A DNA stretch of 35,162 bases, taken from a virus. The stretch covers positions 1 to 35,162 of the IMG/VR virus record IMGVR_UViG_3300049737_000088; one strand, written 5' to 3'. Shown here in pieces: positions 1 through 8,757 of this stretch. The notes under the pieces are model-generated. The model was given only the letters and a program-made list of their open reading frames with translations. It was not told the origin of the DNA and did no database searches. Position 1 is the stretch's first letter. Every line of letters starts with the position of its first letter. A program made the position numbers and the translations under genes.

Positions 1-162
1 ATCAAATGGCTCTTCAGATGCAGCAGCATCTTCCCACACAATTCCGTATTTAGTTTTCCATGCATCATCATAACGCATCCATAATGCGGAGTGTAAGGTT
101 CCGTTATTATCTGTCCAAGCCTTACCCGGCCTTAAAATTCTTCCGCTATATTTCCACGGCAT
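1..162 (-). CDS. Conserved phage protein near tail adhesin, N-terminal part only
   Basis: An open frame of 54 codons runs from an ATG at 162 off the left edge of the window. It begins MPWKYSGRILRPGKAWTDNN. A good Shine-Dalgarno (AGGAGA) sits about 8 nt upstream, just past the stop of the adhesin gene. From memory, short proteins starting MPWKY.GR..R.G..WTD.NG.. are common next to tail-fibre genes of marine phages. The region is rich in Trp and Tyr and ends in an acidic stretch. It may be a tail-fibre accessory or assembly protein, but no function is established. The C-terminus is not in the window. Confidence 0.75.
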   Translation of the reverse strand, partial: MPWKYSGRILRPGKAWTDNNGTLHSALWMRYDDAWKTKYGIVWEDAAASEEPFD

Positions 163-173
163 GTTAGTTTCTC

Positions 174-3100
174 CTATCGTGCATTAGCAAATTTAAATGG
201 GGATTCGGCAAAGGCGAGGTAGATGTAGGTAAAGGCGTGGTTTGTTGTGGTTGCATTTTCTCTTAATTTAAAACCATTAGATAAAAAATCAACCTTGTCT
301 AAACCAACACCTTCTGTATTAGTACCCTCCGCAATCAACCTGTTTTCTACAACATTATCAATATCTCTTTTATTGTCATACATTTGCCAACTTGTACCAT
401 CCGCGGCTGTTCCTGACGTGCTTCCATCTGCATTACTTGATTTTTTAATCATAATCCAAGATGGTCTAAACCCTGTGTAGACAAACGTGCCATCTGCGCT
501 GCCGTTTCCAATGTAGCTGCCAGCTTTTGAGAAGGATTCGGTGCTTGCGAAACAGTAAGCAATGTAATCTTCATTCCCACCCCAGCTAGTAGAATTTCCA
601 TAAACAATGCTAGAAGAAGGATTGGTATTTTGCCAAATGGTTGTGTTTGCTACGGCACCAGCAGTTGAAAAAGATATAGCAACGCTAGCCCCGATTGAAC
701 GATGATAAATAACCCAACTATAGCCATTAGTCTCCCGACCTTTGGCAATAATCATATCGGGCTGGACACCTAAGCCGTGACCAAACGTAAATGCTCCACT
801 TGCTGGAGTTGTCAAACTAACAATACTAAAACCAGACGTTGTGTTAGCCGATACGCTTGACGCTATGCTTGGCACACCGCTACTAATCGAATCAGCGGCG
901 ATTGTTGAGGCGCTGCCGCCAGCCAGCCAGTTCCAAGCAACGTAAGTTTTACCGGATTCGTTATTAATTGCGTAGGGAGCAGCCCCATTAGAACCAGCAG
1001 TTAAAGTATATCCATCTGTTCCAAAAGCACTAATATGACCATAAACATTGTTTCCTGTCGTGTTTTCTGCTTCTGTTGTGTTGGAGTGCAATTGTTTATC
1101 TGCGCCTACACCTCGAACAGTATCGTGAATAGAACCGGTATAGGCAGCATTTCTTGCTTTGTGCCAAACCCAGTCAGGAGAAAATCCTACACCTGTGATG
1201 GCTCTGTTGTTTGTAGAATTACCTGTATATAGTAGAGTAGACATATAGGCACTGCCATCAATGATGTCTACGTCTGGCAAATTCTGCGAACACAAGGCAA
1301 GACCCTGCGGTGGGTAGGCAAAGCTGCCGTGACCGTTGGCATCTGCGTTGGCGTTGGCGGTGGCGTGATTGCCAGCAAAGCTGCTGTCTTGACCAAAGTT
1401 GGCTACGATTGCAGCGGTGGGATAAACGGCGCAACCAAACACAAAAGTACCACTTAAACCAGTGGCGGCGGCAGTACCAGAGTTTTGTATTGTATTGTTT
1501 ATATAAAATTTTACTGTGCCAGCATCAAGGTCTAATGCTACACCAATAATATCACCCAGCCCCCAAGTATTTCCATAGGCACTATTGCTTCCTGATACAT
1601 ATTTAGTACCATTTGAACCATAATAACTGACTGAATTTGTCTCTACACCTATAAAATAACTGCTGGTATCCATAGGGTTACCCGCACCAATATCTAGTAT
1701 CCCTATAGCAGCTACAGAAGCAGGGCTGGCACCAGTAGTTACGAGAAACTCAGCATACCATTTTCCTGAGGATACTCCTATAGTTCCAAGAGTGGTTGCC
1801 CACTGGGGGCTTGCAGTGTAAGTTCTTAAATTTCCTTCGCTTATAGTTGGCGGATAGGAAGGGTTCCAATATGTATGAAGGGGATTTAACGTACAAAAGT
1901 TATTCGTTGGCACATCAGGCACACTATCCCGATAGTCGAGATTCACAGGTGTAAAGTGATTGCCGTTGGTGGTTACATCTTTAAAAAAGGCTGCTTCACG
2001 AGTGTCGGCAAAGGCCATGTAAATGAAGGTTTCACCGTTTGCGTTTGTTCCAGCATCACTGTTGGTAATTTGGAACCCAGTAGAACTAAAGGTTATATTC
2101 TGTGAGCCACCTTCAGCATCATTGTCTGACGCATCCAAAAATAAATCTCTAGGATTAACTGGATTTCTTGTATTGTCTTTGAGAAACCATCCCCTTGAAT
2201 CTGCATCAATTCCTTTGATTATCACAAGTGCAGGTTCAAATCCTAATGTGACACTGGGACCAGTTGTGTTTGCATTACCCTCATAAGAGCCAAACTTACT
2301 GTAGCCAGTAATATCCGTCCAAGCATAAAAAAGTAGTTTTTCACCTGAGTTAAATGCTGACCCGACAGTAAAAACAGTTGAGGTTGGTGCGGTATCTCCC
2401 CAAAAAGTTGAATCATCAGCGGTATCATCTTTACTATTTAATCGTAAATATTCTGTCTCAGGGTTTGCAGTGTTAGCAGAATGATAAACAGCCCAGCTTC
2501 CAGTGCCGCCTGTGTATCGTTTTACTATGAACCAATCGGGGGCTGCCCCAAGCCCATGCGCCACTGTTTCATTACCAGAGCCTTTTGTAAAAATACCAAT
2601 AGAAAAACCTCTAGTAGTATTTGCTGTTAATTTTTCAACAGCTATTGATCCCGCCAACGCAGAACCAAGATTAGACCCATCTATTTTAACAGAACCCGCT
2701 GTTGGGGTAGCCCCTGCACCAGCACTGTTAGTTGCTGTTGGTGTGCCGCCAGCCTCCCAGCACCAAGCAACAATCTGATTACCATTATTATAATTAACAT
2801 CAGGGCCAGCTTCTGTGTTATCTCCTAAAGAAAATCCATCACTATCAAAAGACGTTAAACTATCTGACTGTGTTTGTTCAGCAGCAGTAGTATTAGATTT
2901 TAAAGATTTTCCCGCACCCCTGACTGCATCATACAAACCGTGGTCTGTAACAGCATGTGTATTATCACGGTCTTTAAACCAAACGAAATCTGGTTTCAGT
3001 CCCAACCCGCTAATACTTTGAATCCCAGCATTAGCAAAGTAGGTAACAGTATTGAACCCCTCAGAAATCACATCATCCTTGAAAGTCAGGTGAAAACCAT

Positions 3101-3749
3101 TGGTTCCAAATGTCAGACCCGATGTATTTTTTGGAATCCAGATGCCGTCCTTAGTCTCGCCGAAGCTGGCAGGGGTTAGCTGAGTTCCATCAATAAAGTT
3201 TATTTCAGCTAAGTATCCACTGAAATAACTGGCTGAATATGACCTTTTGCCGATAAAGTGTTCTGCCGCTTTGTTAACTTGTAAATCAGCGTTTTGACTT
3301 GGGTTTGTCTCAGTTCCAAATGAAGTTTCTTCACTACCATTTACATAAACTCTAATTCTGTTACCGGCTGTTCCATTAGTTGTATCAAAAGCAAAAACCA
3401 AATGATACCAAGCTGAAACATCTCTAAAAAGCCTACTGGTTATATATTGTATTTGTGTAGAGCCGCCAGATTTACATTCAATATTAATGTTATCAGCGTT
3501 TTCAAACGCTATTTGAACCCTATTATTTGCATCTGCCCCAGTTGAAAAAAGAAAATTTTGGGAACCTAGCGCAGTCCTTTTTACCCACATACTTAATGTA
3601 AAAGTTCTTTGATTGGTTGCTGAAGCTGGTGTGCGAGACAAATATTGTGCCTCGCTGCTATCAAACTTCAACGACTGGTCAAGCAGATGCTTGTAAAAGC
3701 CTGTGCCAGCCGGATTTCCTGCTCCACCGATTGATAGTAAATTACTCAT
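174..3749 (-). CDS. Large tail adhesin with LamG, SPRY and duplicated beta-rich modules
   Basis: This 1191-aa protein is a predicted receptor-binding or tail-fibre-type virion protein. Residues about 25-230 look like a LamG/concanavalin-type fold (SLKFDSSEAQYLSR, FTLSMWVKR, WYHLVFAFD, IRVYVNGSE). Residues about 610-830 look like a SPRY domain (SGKWYAEF, GDIIGVALDLDAGTVKFYIN). Two related modules flank the SPRY part, at about 245-590 and 855-1190. They share PDFVWFK/PDWVWHK, VRGxGxxxxLxSNTT, VAWxWxAGG, NTTxGFSI and HGLGxxPDxxIxK, and match my memory of DUF7483-like phage repeats. The start is supported by AAGGCGG upstream of the ATG. Base composition is visibly AT-richer than the head genes, consistent with module exchange at the host-recognition end. 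Carbohydrate binding is an inference. Confidence 0.85.
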   Translation of the reverse strand: MSNLLSIGGAGNPAGTGFYKHLLDQSLKFDSSEAQYLSRTPASATNQRTFTLSMWVKRTALGSQNFLFSTGADANNRVQIAFENADNINIECKSGGSTQIQYITSRLFRDVSAWYHLVFAFDTTNGTAGNRIRVYVNGSEETSFGTETNPSQNADLQVNKAAEHFIGKRSYSASYFSGYLAEINFIDGTQLTPASFGETKDGIWIPKNTSGLTFGTNGFHLTFKDDVISEGFNTVTYFANAGIQSISGLGLKPDFVWFKDRDNTHAVTDHGLYDAVRGAGKSLKSNTTAAEQTQSDSLTSFDSDGFSLGDNTEAGPDVNYNNGNQIVAWCWEAGGTPTATNSAGAGATPTAGSVKIDGSNLGSALAGSIAVEKLTANTTRGFSIGIFTKGSGNETVAHGLGAAPDWFIVKRYTGGTGSWAVYHSANTANPETEYLRLNSKDDTADDSTFWGDTAPTSTVFTVGSAFNSGEKLLFYAWTDITGYSKFGSYEGNANTTGPSVTLGFEPALVIIKGIDADSRGWFLKDNTRNPVNPRDLFLDASDNDAEGGSQNITFSSTGFQITNSDAGTNANGETFIYMAFADTREAAFFKDVTTNGNHFTPVNLDYRDSVPDVPTNNFCTLNPLHTYWNPSYPPTISEGNLRTYTASPQWATTLGTIGVSSGKWYAEFLVTTGASPASVAAIGILDIGAGNPMDTSSYFIGVETNSVSYYGSNGTKYVSGSNSAYGNTWGLGDIIGVALDLDAGTVKFYINNTIQNSGTAAATGLSGTFVFGCAVYPTAAIVANFGQDSSFAGNHATANANADANGHGSFAYPPQGLALCSQNLPDVDIIDGSAYMSTLLYTGNSTNNRAITGVGFSPDWVWHKARNAAYTGSIHDTVRGVGADKQLHSNTTEAENTTGNNVYGHISAFGTDGYTLTAGSNGAAPYAINNESGKTYVAWNWLAGGSASTIAADSISSGVPSIASSVSANTTSGFSIVSLTTPASGAFTFGHGLGVQPDMIIAKGRETNGYSWVIYHRSIGASVAISFSTAGAVANTTIWQNTNPSSSIVYGNSTSWGGNEDYIAYCFASTESFSKAGSYIGNGSADGTFVYTGFRPSWIMIKKSSNADGSTSGTAADGTSWQMYDNKRDIDNVVENRLIAEGTNTEGVGLDKVDFLSNGFKLRENATTTNHAFTYIYLAFAESPFKFANAR

Positions 3750-3759
3750 AATACCGCCT

Positions 3760-4398
3760 TTAGCTTACGTTTAGGCTGCGACCAATTTCGTACATATTGG
3801 TGCCGTCACTGTAAAATACCAAAATATCTTTCGCCGCTGCGGTTGTGGTCAGCGTTGGCGCAGTAGCGGCAGAAAACTTAAAGACAGCATTATAGCTCAG
3901 TGTGCGTGAGCCTGTGCCGTCTTGTATTGCCATCAGCGTGTATACGCCGCCGTCAACCATATTAGTAGGCGCGGCCAGTGTGCGGTTGTCTGTCAAGGTA
4001 ACGCTAGTTACCTGATTGACTGAGGCATCCCAGCCAATGCTTGCAGCGTCTGTGAGCGTTGTCGCGTTGAAGTTTTGCGTCTTGGTGAACTCCTGTGCAG
4101 CCTCAAGACCTGCGATAGTAACATCGGCGTCTGGCGCTGTCAGGACGCGGGTATTGCCAGCGGTAATACCAACCGCATCAAGGCGAACCCTCTTAGTGTC
4201 GTCAGCCGGATCAGACAGCGTGAAGGTGTCTTGAATGGCCTGCGTTCCGCCGTTCATATCAGCTAAGTGAGCCATAACTTCGCGCAAGGCGTTGTTAACG
4301 TCACTAGGCACCATCGTGCCTTCACCAAGGTCGATGCTGTCGATGTCCGTGTTCGCGCTTGAGCTTGAATCGTATTCGCTGATTTTGGTTTTGGCCAT
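3760..4398 (-). CDS. Tail fibre or tail structural protein
   Basis: This 212-aa protein begins MAKTKISEYDSSSSANTDID and has an alternating beta-rich pattern through the middle (VRLDAVGITAGNTRVLTAPDADVTIAG). The N-terminal pattern 'KISEYD.S...NTDI.G.....G..PS.VN.ALRE.M..LA..' is typical of phage fibre-tip or fibre-attachment proteins. The C-terminal half (TLTDNRTLAAP, GGVYTLMAIQDGTGSRTLSYN) recalls C-terminal beta domains of fibres. The Shine-Dalgarno GGAGAG precedes the ATG. It lies 10 nt upstream of the adhesin gene and probably works with it at the tail tip. The exact role is inferred from context. Confidence 0.7.
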   Translation of the reverse strand: MAKTKISEYDSSSSANTDIDSIDLGEGTMVPSDVNNALREVMAHLADMNGGTQAIQDTFTLSDPADDTKRVRLDAVGITAGNTRVLTAPDADVTIAGLEAAQEFTKTQNFNATTLTDAASIGWDASVNQVTSVTLTDNRTLAAPTNMVDGGVYTLMAIQDGTGSRTLSYNAVFKFSAATAPTLTTTAAAKDILVFYSDGTNMYEIGRSLNVS

Positions 4399-4438
4399 TA
4401 CTCTCTCCGTTAATCCTTAGATAACTTATAACATATAA

Positions 4439-6001
4439 TCAGCGCACGCGCACCGCACGTCCGTCGGATGTCTTGGCAAACGTGACTGGGTTGCCCTGAC
4501 GATCCGTAACAGTCTCATAGCCGACGATGTTGCCACCAGCCGCCATATCTTCGATTGAGCCAGCTTGGGCAGAGCTGATGGGTGAAGGCACCTGCTGAGA
4601 CAGTAGGCCACCTGCTGCTGGCGCTCCATATCTGAGAGCCGCGCCCGGTGCCTTAATCATACCTCTTGCCAACTTACGACCCGGCGCGTTTCTGTATAAG
4701 CCGCTTAATAATATTGACGCTGGCACGCCAAGTCCGGTGCCTAGTGGATCGCGTATAAGGTCTGACAAAGCCTGCCTTTCCGCTGTTCCACTTGACGGAA
4801 CGCTTGGGCCAATGACCTCACGCGCCTGCCTAGCTGCCGCCTTGATTGGGTCGGTCGGAGCCTTCTTTTTCATTTGCCGCAAAAGCTGTGTCGGCCCAAA
4901 CATGCCCGACTTTGACAGTGCGCTTTCCTTGGCCTTTTCAATTGGGCGCATTTGGCTAAAGGCTTTGTTAATGTTTTGCAAGTCCGGCACGTCTGGGTTT
5001 TGAGCAGATATTTCAGCCCTTAAGGCGTCTCTAAACTCTTTTACAGCTCTGCCAATCCGGCCTTCTCTGCCGCCCTTGTTAGCTGTTGAGAACACTTCAG
5101 ATGTTAAGTCTGTCTCAACATCTTTAAGAGTCCCCTTCGACAGCTTTCCGCCTGACACATTTCTCTGCACCAAGTCCTTTATTATGTCGTTAAACTCTTT
5201 TGCGTCAGCCGGATTAAGCTGCCTTTTCGCGGCTATTTCTGCCGCTTTATTCGATAGACCTGAGGCGTCAATTGAGAGCTTTGGCACAACCTTGCTATAG
5301 GCTTCGCCAACCGCCTCAGAGGCGGCTTCAACCAAGTCTTCGCCCTCTTGGTTTTTTGGGAATTTAGCGCCAATTGGCGCAACGGCAGTTTCAACCATAT
5401 CTCGGTTAAACGCCTTCATTACGTTTCTCTGTTGGCCTTGGATCATTTCCTGAGTAAACGGCAAGGATATTTTTTCTTCAATAGATTTGGTTACGCCGCC
5501 CAAAGCCTGACCGGGTGTTAGGGGGTAGCCCTTGTCCATCAAGGCGCGTGCGCCCTCTGTTATCTTGGGGCTTATCGCCTGACCGGCAGCCGCAGTTGCC
5601 AGTCCAAGCGGTGCGCCTATAGCTCCGCCAACAATTCTTTCCTCTGGGGTTTCTCCGGTCGCGGCTCCGTAAATGCCGCCGCCGATTGTTCCAGCAGCTT
5701 TTGTGCCTAGCTTTGCAGCCGCAGCGCCCGCACCGCCAGTTAGCAAAGAGCCTAATATCTCAAAGCCGTATGCTTTGACTGGGTCTGTCTCTTTGAATCT
5801 AGCCAGTCCTTCGCGTATCTCATTGGCCGCATCTTCGTATGACTTGTCAGACGTAAAGGCTTTATAAGCGCCGTATATCTCGTCTGAGAGGCCAAACGTC
5901 ATGCCCTGAGCAGCCGCACGGCCAATATCAGCCGCAATGTCCATACCAGTTCTGTCGCCGGTTCTGGCCTCAATTTCCGCGTCTGATTTTGGTATAGCCA
6001 T
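4439..6001 (-). CDS. Putative ejection (internal virion) protein, glycine/alanine rich
   Basis: This 520-aa protein begins MAIPKSDAEIEARTGDRTG. Residues about 105-165 are Gly/Ala-rich and membrane-like (GSLLTGGAGAAAAKLGTKAAGTIGGG), followed by a long helical region and another hydrophobic stretch near residues 430-460. This pattern is typical of podovirus DNA-ejection proteins that enter the cell envelope during infection (P22 gp7/gp16/gp20-like, T7 gp14-16-like). No catalytic motif was seen. Its ATG overlaps the stop of the 437-aa gene by one base (TAATG), which suggests coupled translation in a three-gene ejection cassette. The assignment is by composition and position, not by a named domain. 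Confidence 0.65.
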   Translation of the reverse strand: MAIPKSDAEIEARTGDRTGMDIAADIGRAAAQGMTFGLSDEIYGAYKAFTSDKSYEDAANEIREGLARFKETDPVKAYGFEILGSLLTGGAGAAAAKLGTKAAGTIGGGIYGAATGETPEERIVGGAIGAPLGLATAAAGQAISPKITEGARALMDKGYPLTPGQALGGVTKSIEEKISLPFTQEMIQGQQRNVMKAFNRDMVETAVAPIGAKFPKNQEGEDLVEAASEAVGEAYSKVVPKLSIDASGLSNKAAEIAAKRQLNPADAKEFNDIIKDLVQRNVSGGKLSKGTLKDVETDLTSEVFSTANKGGREGRIGRAVKEFRDALRAEISAQNPDVPDLQNINKAFSQMRPIEKAKESALSKSGMFGPTQLLRQMKKKAPTDPIKAAARQAREVIGPSVPSSGTAERQALSDLIRDPLGTGLGVPASILLSGLYRNAPGRKLARGMIKAPGAALRYGAPAAGGLLSQQVPSPISSAQAGSIEDMAAGGNIVGYETVTDRQGNPVTFAKTSDGRAVRVR

Positions 6002-7314
6002 TATTGAACACTCTCTTTTGTCACAAATACAAACTTTTCGCCATTAAAGATGAGGTCGCCTACTTTAATTTCTTTGTCTTCGTATGCTTTTTTGTAGGCT
6101 TCCTCAGCATCTGGATCACCACTTCTGAAGGTCTTAAAAAGTTTTCCTTGCTTCTCATCAGCCCATCTATCAAAACCTCTTAAAGTGCCATTTCCAAGGC
6201 TCTCGTCTGCCATATAGTCATCCATAAGCCTGCGGCGCTCTTTGTTAAACTCAATAACCTGCAACATGCCTCTGGCTATCTTCCTGTTGCCAAGCGTCGT
6301 CCTGCTGAACATAGGCGCGGCTTGAGCAAACATTCTCATTTCATAATCAGACGTTGATCCTGACCCAGCTACACGCATATTGGGAATAATCCTTGATATA
6401 GACCTTTGCAACAATTCCGCTGTGCTTAACTCATTGGCTTCGGCGTCACTTAGCAGATCAAACTCTTTCAATAGCTGCTTCAATGGGATTAAAGCGTTTT
6501 CTATTCTGCCAGTTTCCGCACCGCCGGAAAGCAAACTGTCAATAACCTCAAGTTCGCTTTCAATAGTTCTGACATTTGCTATAGCCTCATCTGTTTTACC
6601 TAGCTTTTTGAAAGCATATTCAGAAGACAGTTTGTCATAAGCAAGCTGACCTTTTTGGTCAAATGAAACCGTCGTGTTGGGCTTGGATAAGTGTTCCATT
6701 AGCAATTTCTGACCCTGCTCACTCTTAGGGTCAATCCCGACAGCGGCCAAGTTTTTCAGAAAACTGGTTGTGTCAGGCCGTATAGCTTTGGCGTACTGAG
6801 CCTCGGCCAATAGGCGATCAATAACTGACTTTTTAGACGCAGCCTTCTGAGCCGCAATGCGATCCTCAGCGGCTGTAAATGCCTTCGTTCCAGCAGTACC
6901 CATACGCCCCAGAACCTGACCAAGCGACACCGGACGGTCTTGGTAGCCTGAAGCCTCAAAGCCAGCGGCGGCAGCGCCTAACATGCCCTGCGTGCGTGGC
7001 CGCATTAGCTTCTGACCAAATGTCATCTCAGGCGCAGGCTGACCAGCCGCTGCGGTTGCGGGGGTAGGCAGACCAACCTGACCAGCTCTTGGCGTCATGC
7101 GAGACGCCTGAGCGCGGCGCACAACTTCCTGCATCAGCGGCGATAGCTGTTGATTTGCCGTCAGTGGCGACTGAGGCGGGGTGGGTCGAGGCAACGCCAT
7201 TGGCGCTGGTACTGGCCCGCGAGCGCCTTGAACTTGATATGGACGCATGATGTTTGCCTGCGGCATAGTCGCTCTGCCCTGAAGCAGTCGGTTGAATCTG
7301 TCGTAAACGCTCAT
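6001..7314 (-). CDS. Putative ejection or internal virion protein, helical
   Basis: This is a 437-aa protein. The first about 120 residues are rich in Pro, Gln and Ala with little predicted order (PQSPLTANQQLSPLMQEVV, FGQKLMRPRTQGMLGAAAAGF). The rest is largely helical and charged, with likely coiled-coil stretches (DEAIANVRTIESELEVIDSLL). It ends with a small beta part (KVGDLIFNGEKFVFV). A purine-rich Shine-Dalgarno (AGGGGTTAGGG) overlaps the end of the preceding gene. Lying between two other Gly/Ala-rich candidates, it fits an ejection-protein set. No enzymatic motif is visible. Confidence 0.6.
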   Translation of the reverse strand: MSVYDRFNRLLQGRATMPQANIMRPYQVQGARGPVPAPMALPRPTPPQSPLTANQQLSPLMQEVVRRAQASRMTPRAGQVGLPTPATAAAGQPAPEMTFGQKLMRPRTQGMLGAAAAGFEASGYQDRPVSLGQVLGRMGTAGTKAFTAAEDRIAAQKAASKKSVIDRLLAEAQYAKAIRPDTTSFLKNLAAVGIDPKSEQGQKLLMEHLSKPNTTVSFDQKGQLAYDKLSSEYAFKKLGKTDEAIANVRTIESELEVIDSLLSGGAETGRIENALIPLKQLLKEFDLLSDAEANELSTAELLQRSISRIIPNMRVAGSGSTSDYEMRMFAQAAPMFSRTTLGNRKIARGMLQVIEFNKERRRLMDDYMADESLGNGTLRGFDRWADEKQGKLFKTFRSGDPDAEEAYKKAYEDKEIKVGDLIFNGEKFVFVTKESVQ

Positions 7315-7324
7315 GCCCTAACCC

Positions 7325-8071
7325 CTAACCAAGTAACCCGCTTAGACCGCCAACAACAGCGCCTGTCATTGGATCAAAGCCAGCCATAGCGCCTAACTCC
7401 GCCCCACCCATCGCGCCGCTGAGTACGTTGCCTGCGGTATTGCGGAAGACAGGCTTAGTTGATTGCCCGCCAACAGTACCACCCTGAACGGCAGCCATAT
7501 AGTTGGCCAAAGCCAATTGATCCTGATTCTGCTCAAAGTTATAGCGATCAATGTCAGCCGATAACTCTGCCTGAGACTGAGCCTCACGCGCACCGCCGAC
7601 ACCGGCAAGGGTGTTAAGATCAGCGAAGCCAAACTCACGCGCTGCCGGGGCTTGCGCTATTGCCTGCTGCTGTGCTTGATATGCCATAGGCGCTAGGGCT
7701 GCTGCAACCGCACCTTGCTCGTAACCTGAGCCATAACGCCCAGCCTTAGAGGCTTGAGCCTGCATCTGTTCTACGACAGGCCGAAACGCTGCTGACTGAA
7801 GCGGGTTAGTTCCCATCAAATTCTGCATCACAACGTCTTGCACGGCTGGGATAAACGGTGATCCGTCAATTGCCATCTGGCGGGTTCCAGCAAGCGCCAT
7901 TTCGCTTTCAGGGCTAAAGCCTACGGTTGTCTGACCGGGGTAGTAAGACGGTCGGTTCTGATAAATATTTTTAGCCTCAGACAAGCCAAATTCCAGAAAC
8001 GGTTTTGCGTATGCTGGTGCGCTGGTCGTCTGCGTGATTTGTCTGGTGTCTCCACCGCCGCCTTTACTCAT
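7325..8071 (-). CDS. Putative ejection or internal virion protein, small member
   Basis: This 248-aa protein starts MSKGGGGDTRQITQTTSAPA. It has a Gln/Ala-rich helical middle (AAALAPMAYQAQQQAIAQAPAAREFGF) and a Gly-rich C-terminus (GAVVGGLSGLLG). The N-terminal motif 'PA..KPFLE.GL..AK..Y....P.YYPG.T.V.FSPE...AL' is one I recall from many marine podovirus and siphovirus structural operons. The start codon overlaps the end of the 131-aa gene by 8 nt. It is most likely a DNA-ejection or tail-interior protein comparable in size and composition to T7 gp14. Confidence 0.6.
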   Translation of the reverse strand: MSKGGGGDTRQITQTTSAPAYAKPFLEFGLSEAKNIYQNRPSYYPGQTTVGFSPESEMALAGTRQMAIDGSPFIPAVQDVVMQNLMGTNPLQSAAFRPVVEQMQAQASKAGRYGSGYEQGAVAAALAPMAYQAQQQAIAQAPAAREFGFADLNTLAGVGGAREAQSQAELSADIDRYNFEQNQDQLALANYMAAVQGGTVGGQSTKPVFRNTAGNVLSGAMGGAELGAMAGFDPMTGAVVGGLSGLLG

Positions 8072-8459
8072 CTCTCAAATCCTTTGTCAAAACCACCGAC
8101 GTTGCGGCGTAATCTTTCAGTTGTCTTTGCCAGCCCTTGCGGCCATTGATCTCCATCGCGTCGCAGCCCTGAGCCTTAGCCCAAACTGCGATAGACTTCT
8201 CAGCCTCGACCAGCTCATCTAAGTCGCCGCCAGCAAGCCAGATGCGGCACACGGTTAGGCTGGGGTAGTCAACAACTTCGGTTATAATACACGACTTTTC
8301 CAACGGATGTAACTGTGCCTCGCCTACCGCGCAGGCTTGGTACACATCTTCGATTGAGTGCGTGCCGCCAGAATATTCCAGCGCATCCGAAATGTATTTG
8401 CGGTTTTTCTCAAACTTTTCCTTCAGCTTGTCTTCAGCCGATAATAAGGTAGGCAACAT
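8064..8459 (-). CDS. GNAT-like small virion-operon protein
   Basis: This 131-aa protein contains ISDALEYSGGTHSIEDV, then CIITEVVDYPSLTVCRIWLAGGDLDEL, then AVWAKAQGCDAMEINGRKGWQRQL. The pattern 'I..W....GC......GR.GW...L' is a known hallmark of small phage proteins with a degenerate GNAT acetyltransferase-like fold, including the T7 gp13 type found next to internal virion proteins. It probably acts in virion assembly rather than as an enzyme, because it lacks a clear acetyl-CoA-binding loop. It overlaps the 107-aa gene by 26 nt. No strong Shine-Dalgarno is visible at this start, so the start is uncertain. Confidence 0.65.
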   Translation of the reverse strand: MLPTLLSAEDKLKEKFEKNRKYISDALEYSGGTHSIEDVYQACAVGEAQLHPLEKSCIITEVVDYPSLTVCRIWLAGGDLDELVEAEKSIAVWAKAQGCDAMEINGRKGWQRQLKDYAATSVVLTKDLRDE

Positions 8460-8757
8460 CTACATCGTGTCCGTGGTTCTTATGCTCAATTATCATAGAC
8501 CCATTTGTGCTTGTGCTTTTTACAAATGGGTGACTGTGTTCTAGCGTCTCGTTATATCCGGTAAAAAAGACGATGCTGTCAACGCCATAACGTGGGTCGC
8601 TCACTGTCGTCGTCGTGGTTCCGCTTGCCAAGACCGCATAGCCAACGCTGTTTAACCCGCCGTTTATTGTGCGGTTCAAAACCTCAGATACCTCTCGCGT
8701 CGTCGCAGTGACAGGGTTTAGCGTCCTAAGATTTAATTTGCGCTTTTCTACTGTCAT
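8434..8757 (-). CDS. Conserved phage structural-operon protein
   Basis: This 107-aa beta-rich protein has TTTTTVSDPRYGVDSIVFFTG in the middle and a hydrophobic 'YLIIG' end. The layout 'ATTTTV.D.R.G..S.I.F.P.........G...I.H.N......Y..IG' is one I recall as common in marine phage tail operons. It has no assigned biochemical function. The ATG overlaps the TGA of the propeller-like gene (ATGA), implying coupling. It is probably a small tail or fibre-base protein. Confidence 0.6.
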   Translation of the reverse strand: MTVEKRKLNLRTLNPVTATTREVSEVLNRTINGGLNSVGYAVLASGTTTTTVSDPRYGVDSIVFFTGYNETLEHSHPFVKSTSTNGSMIIEHKNHGHDVDVAYLIIG

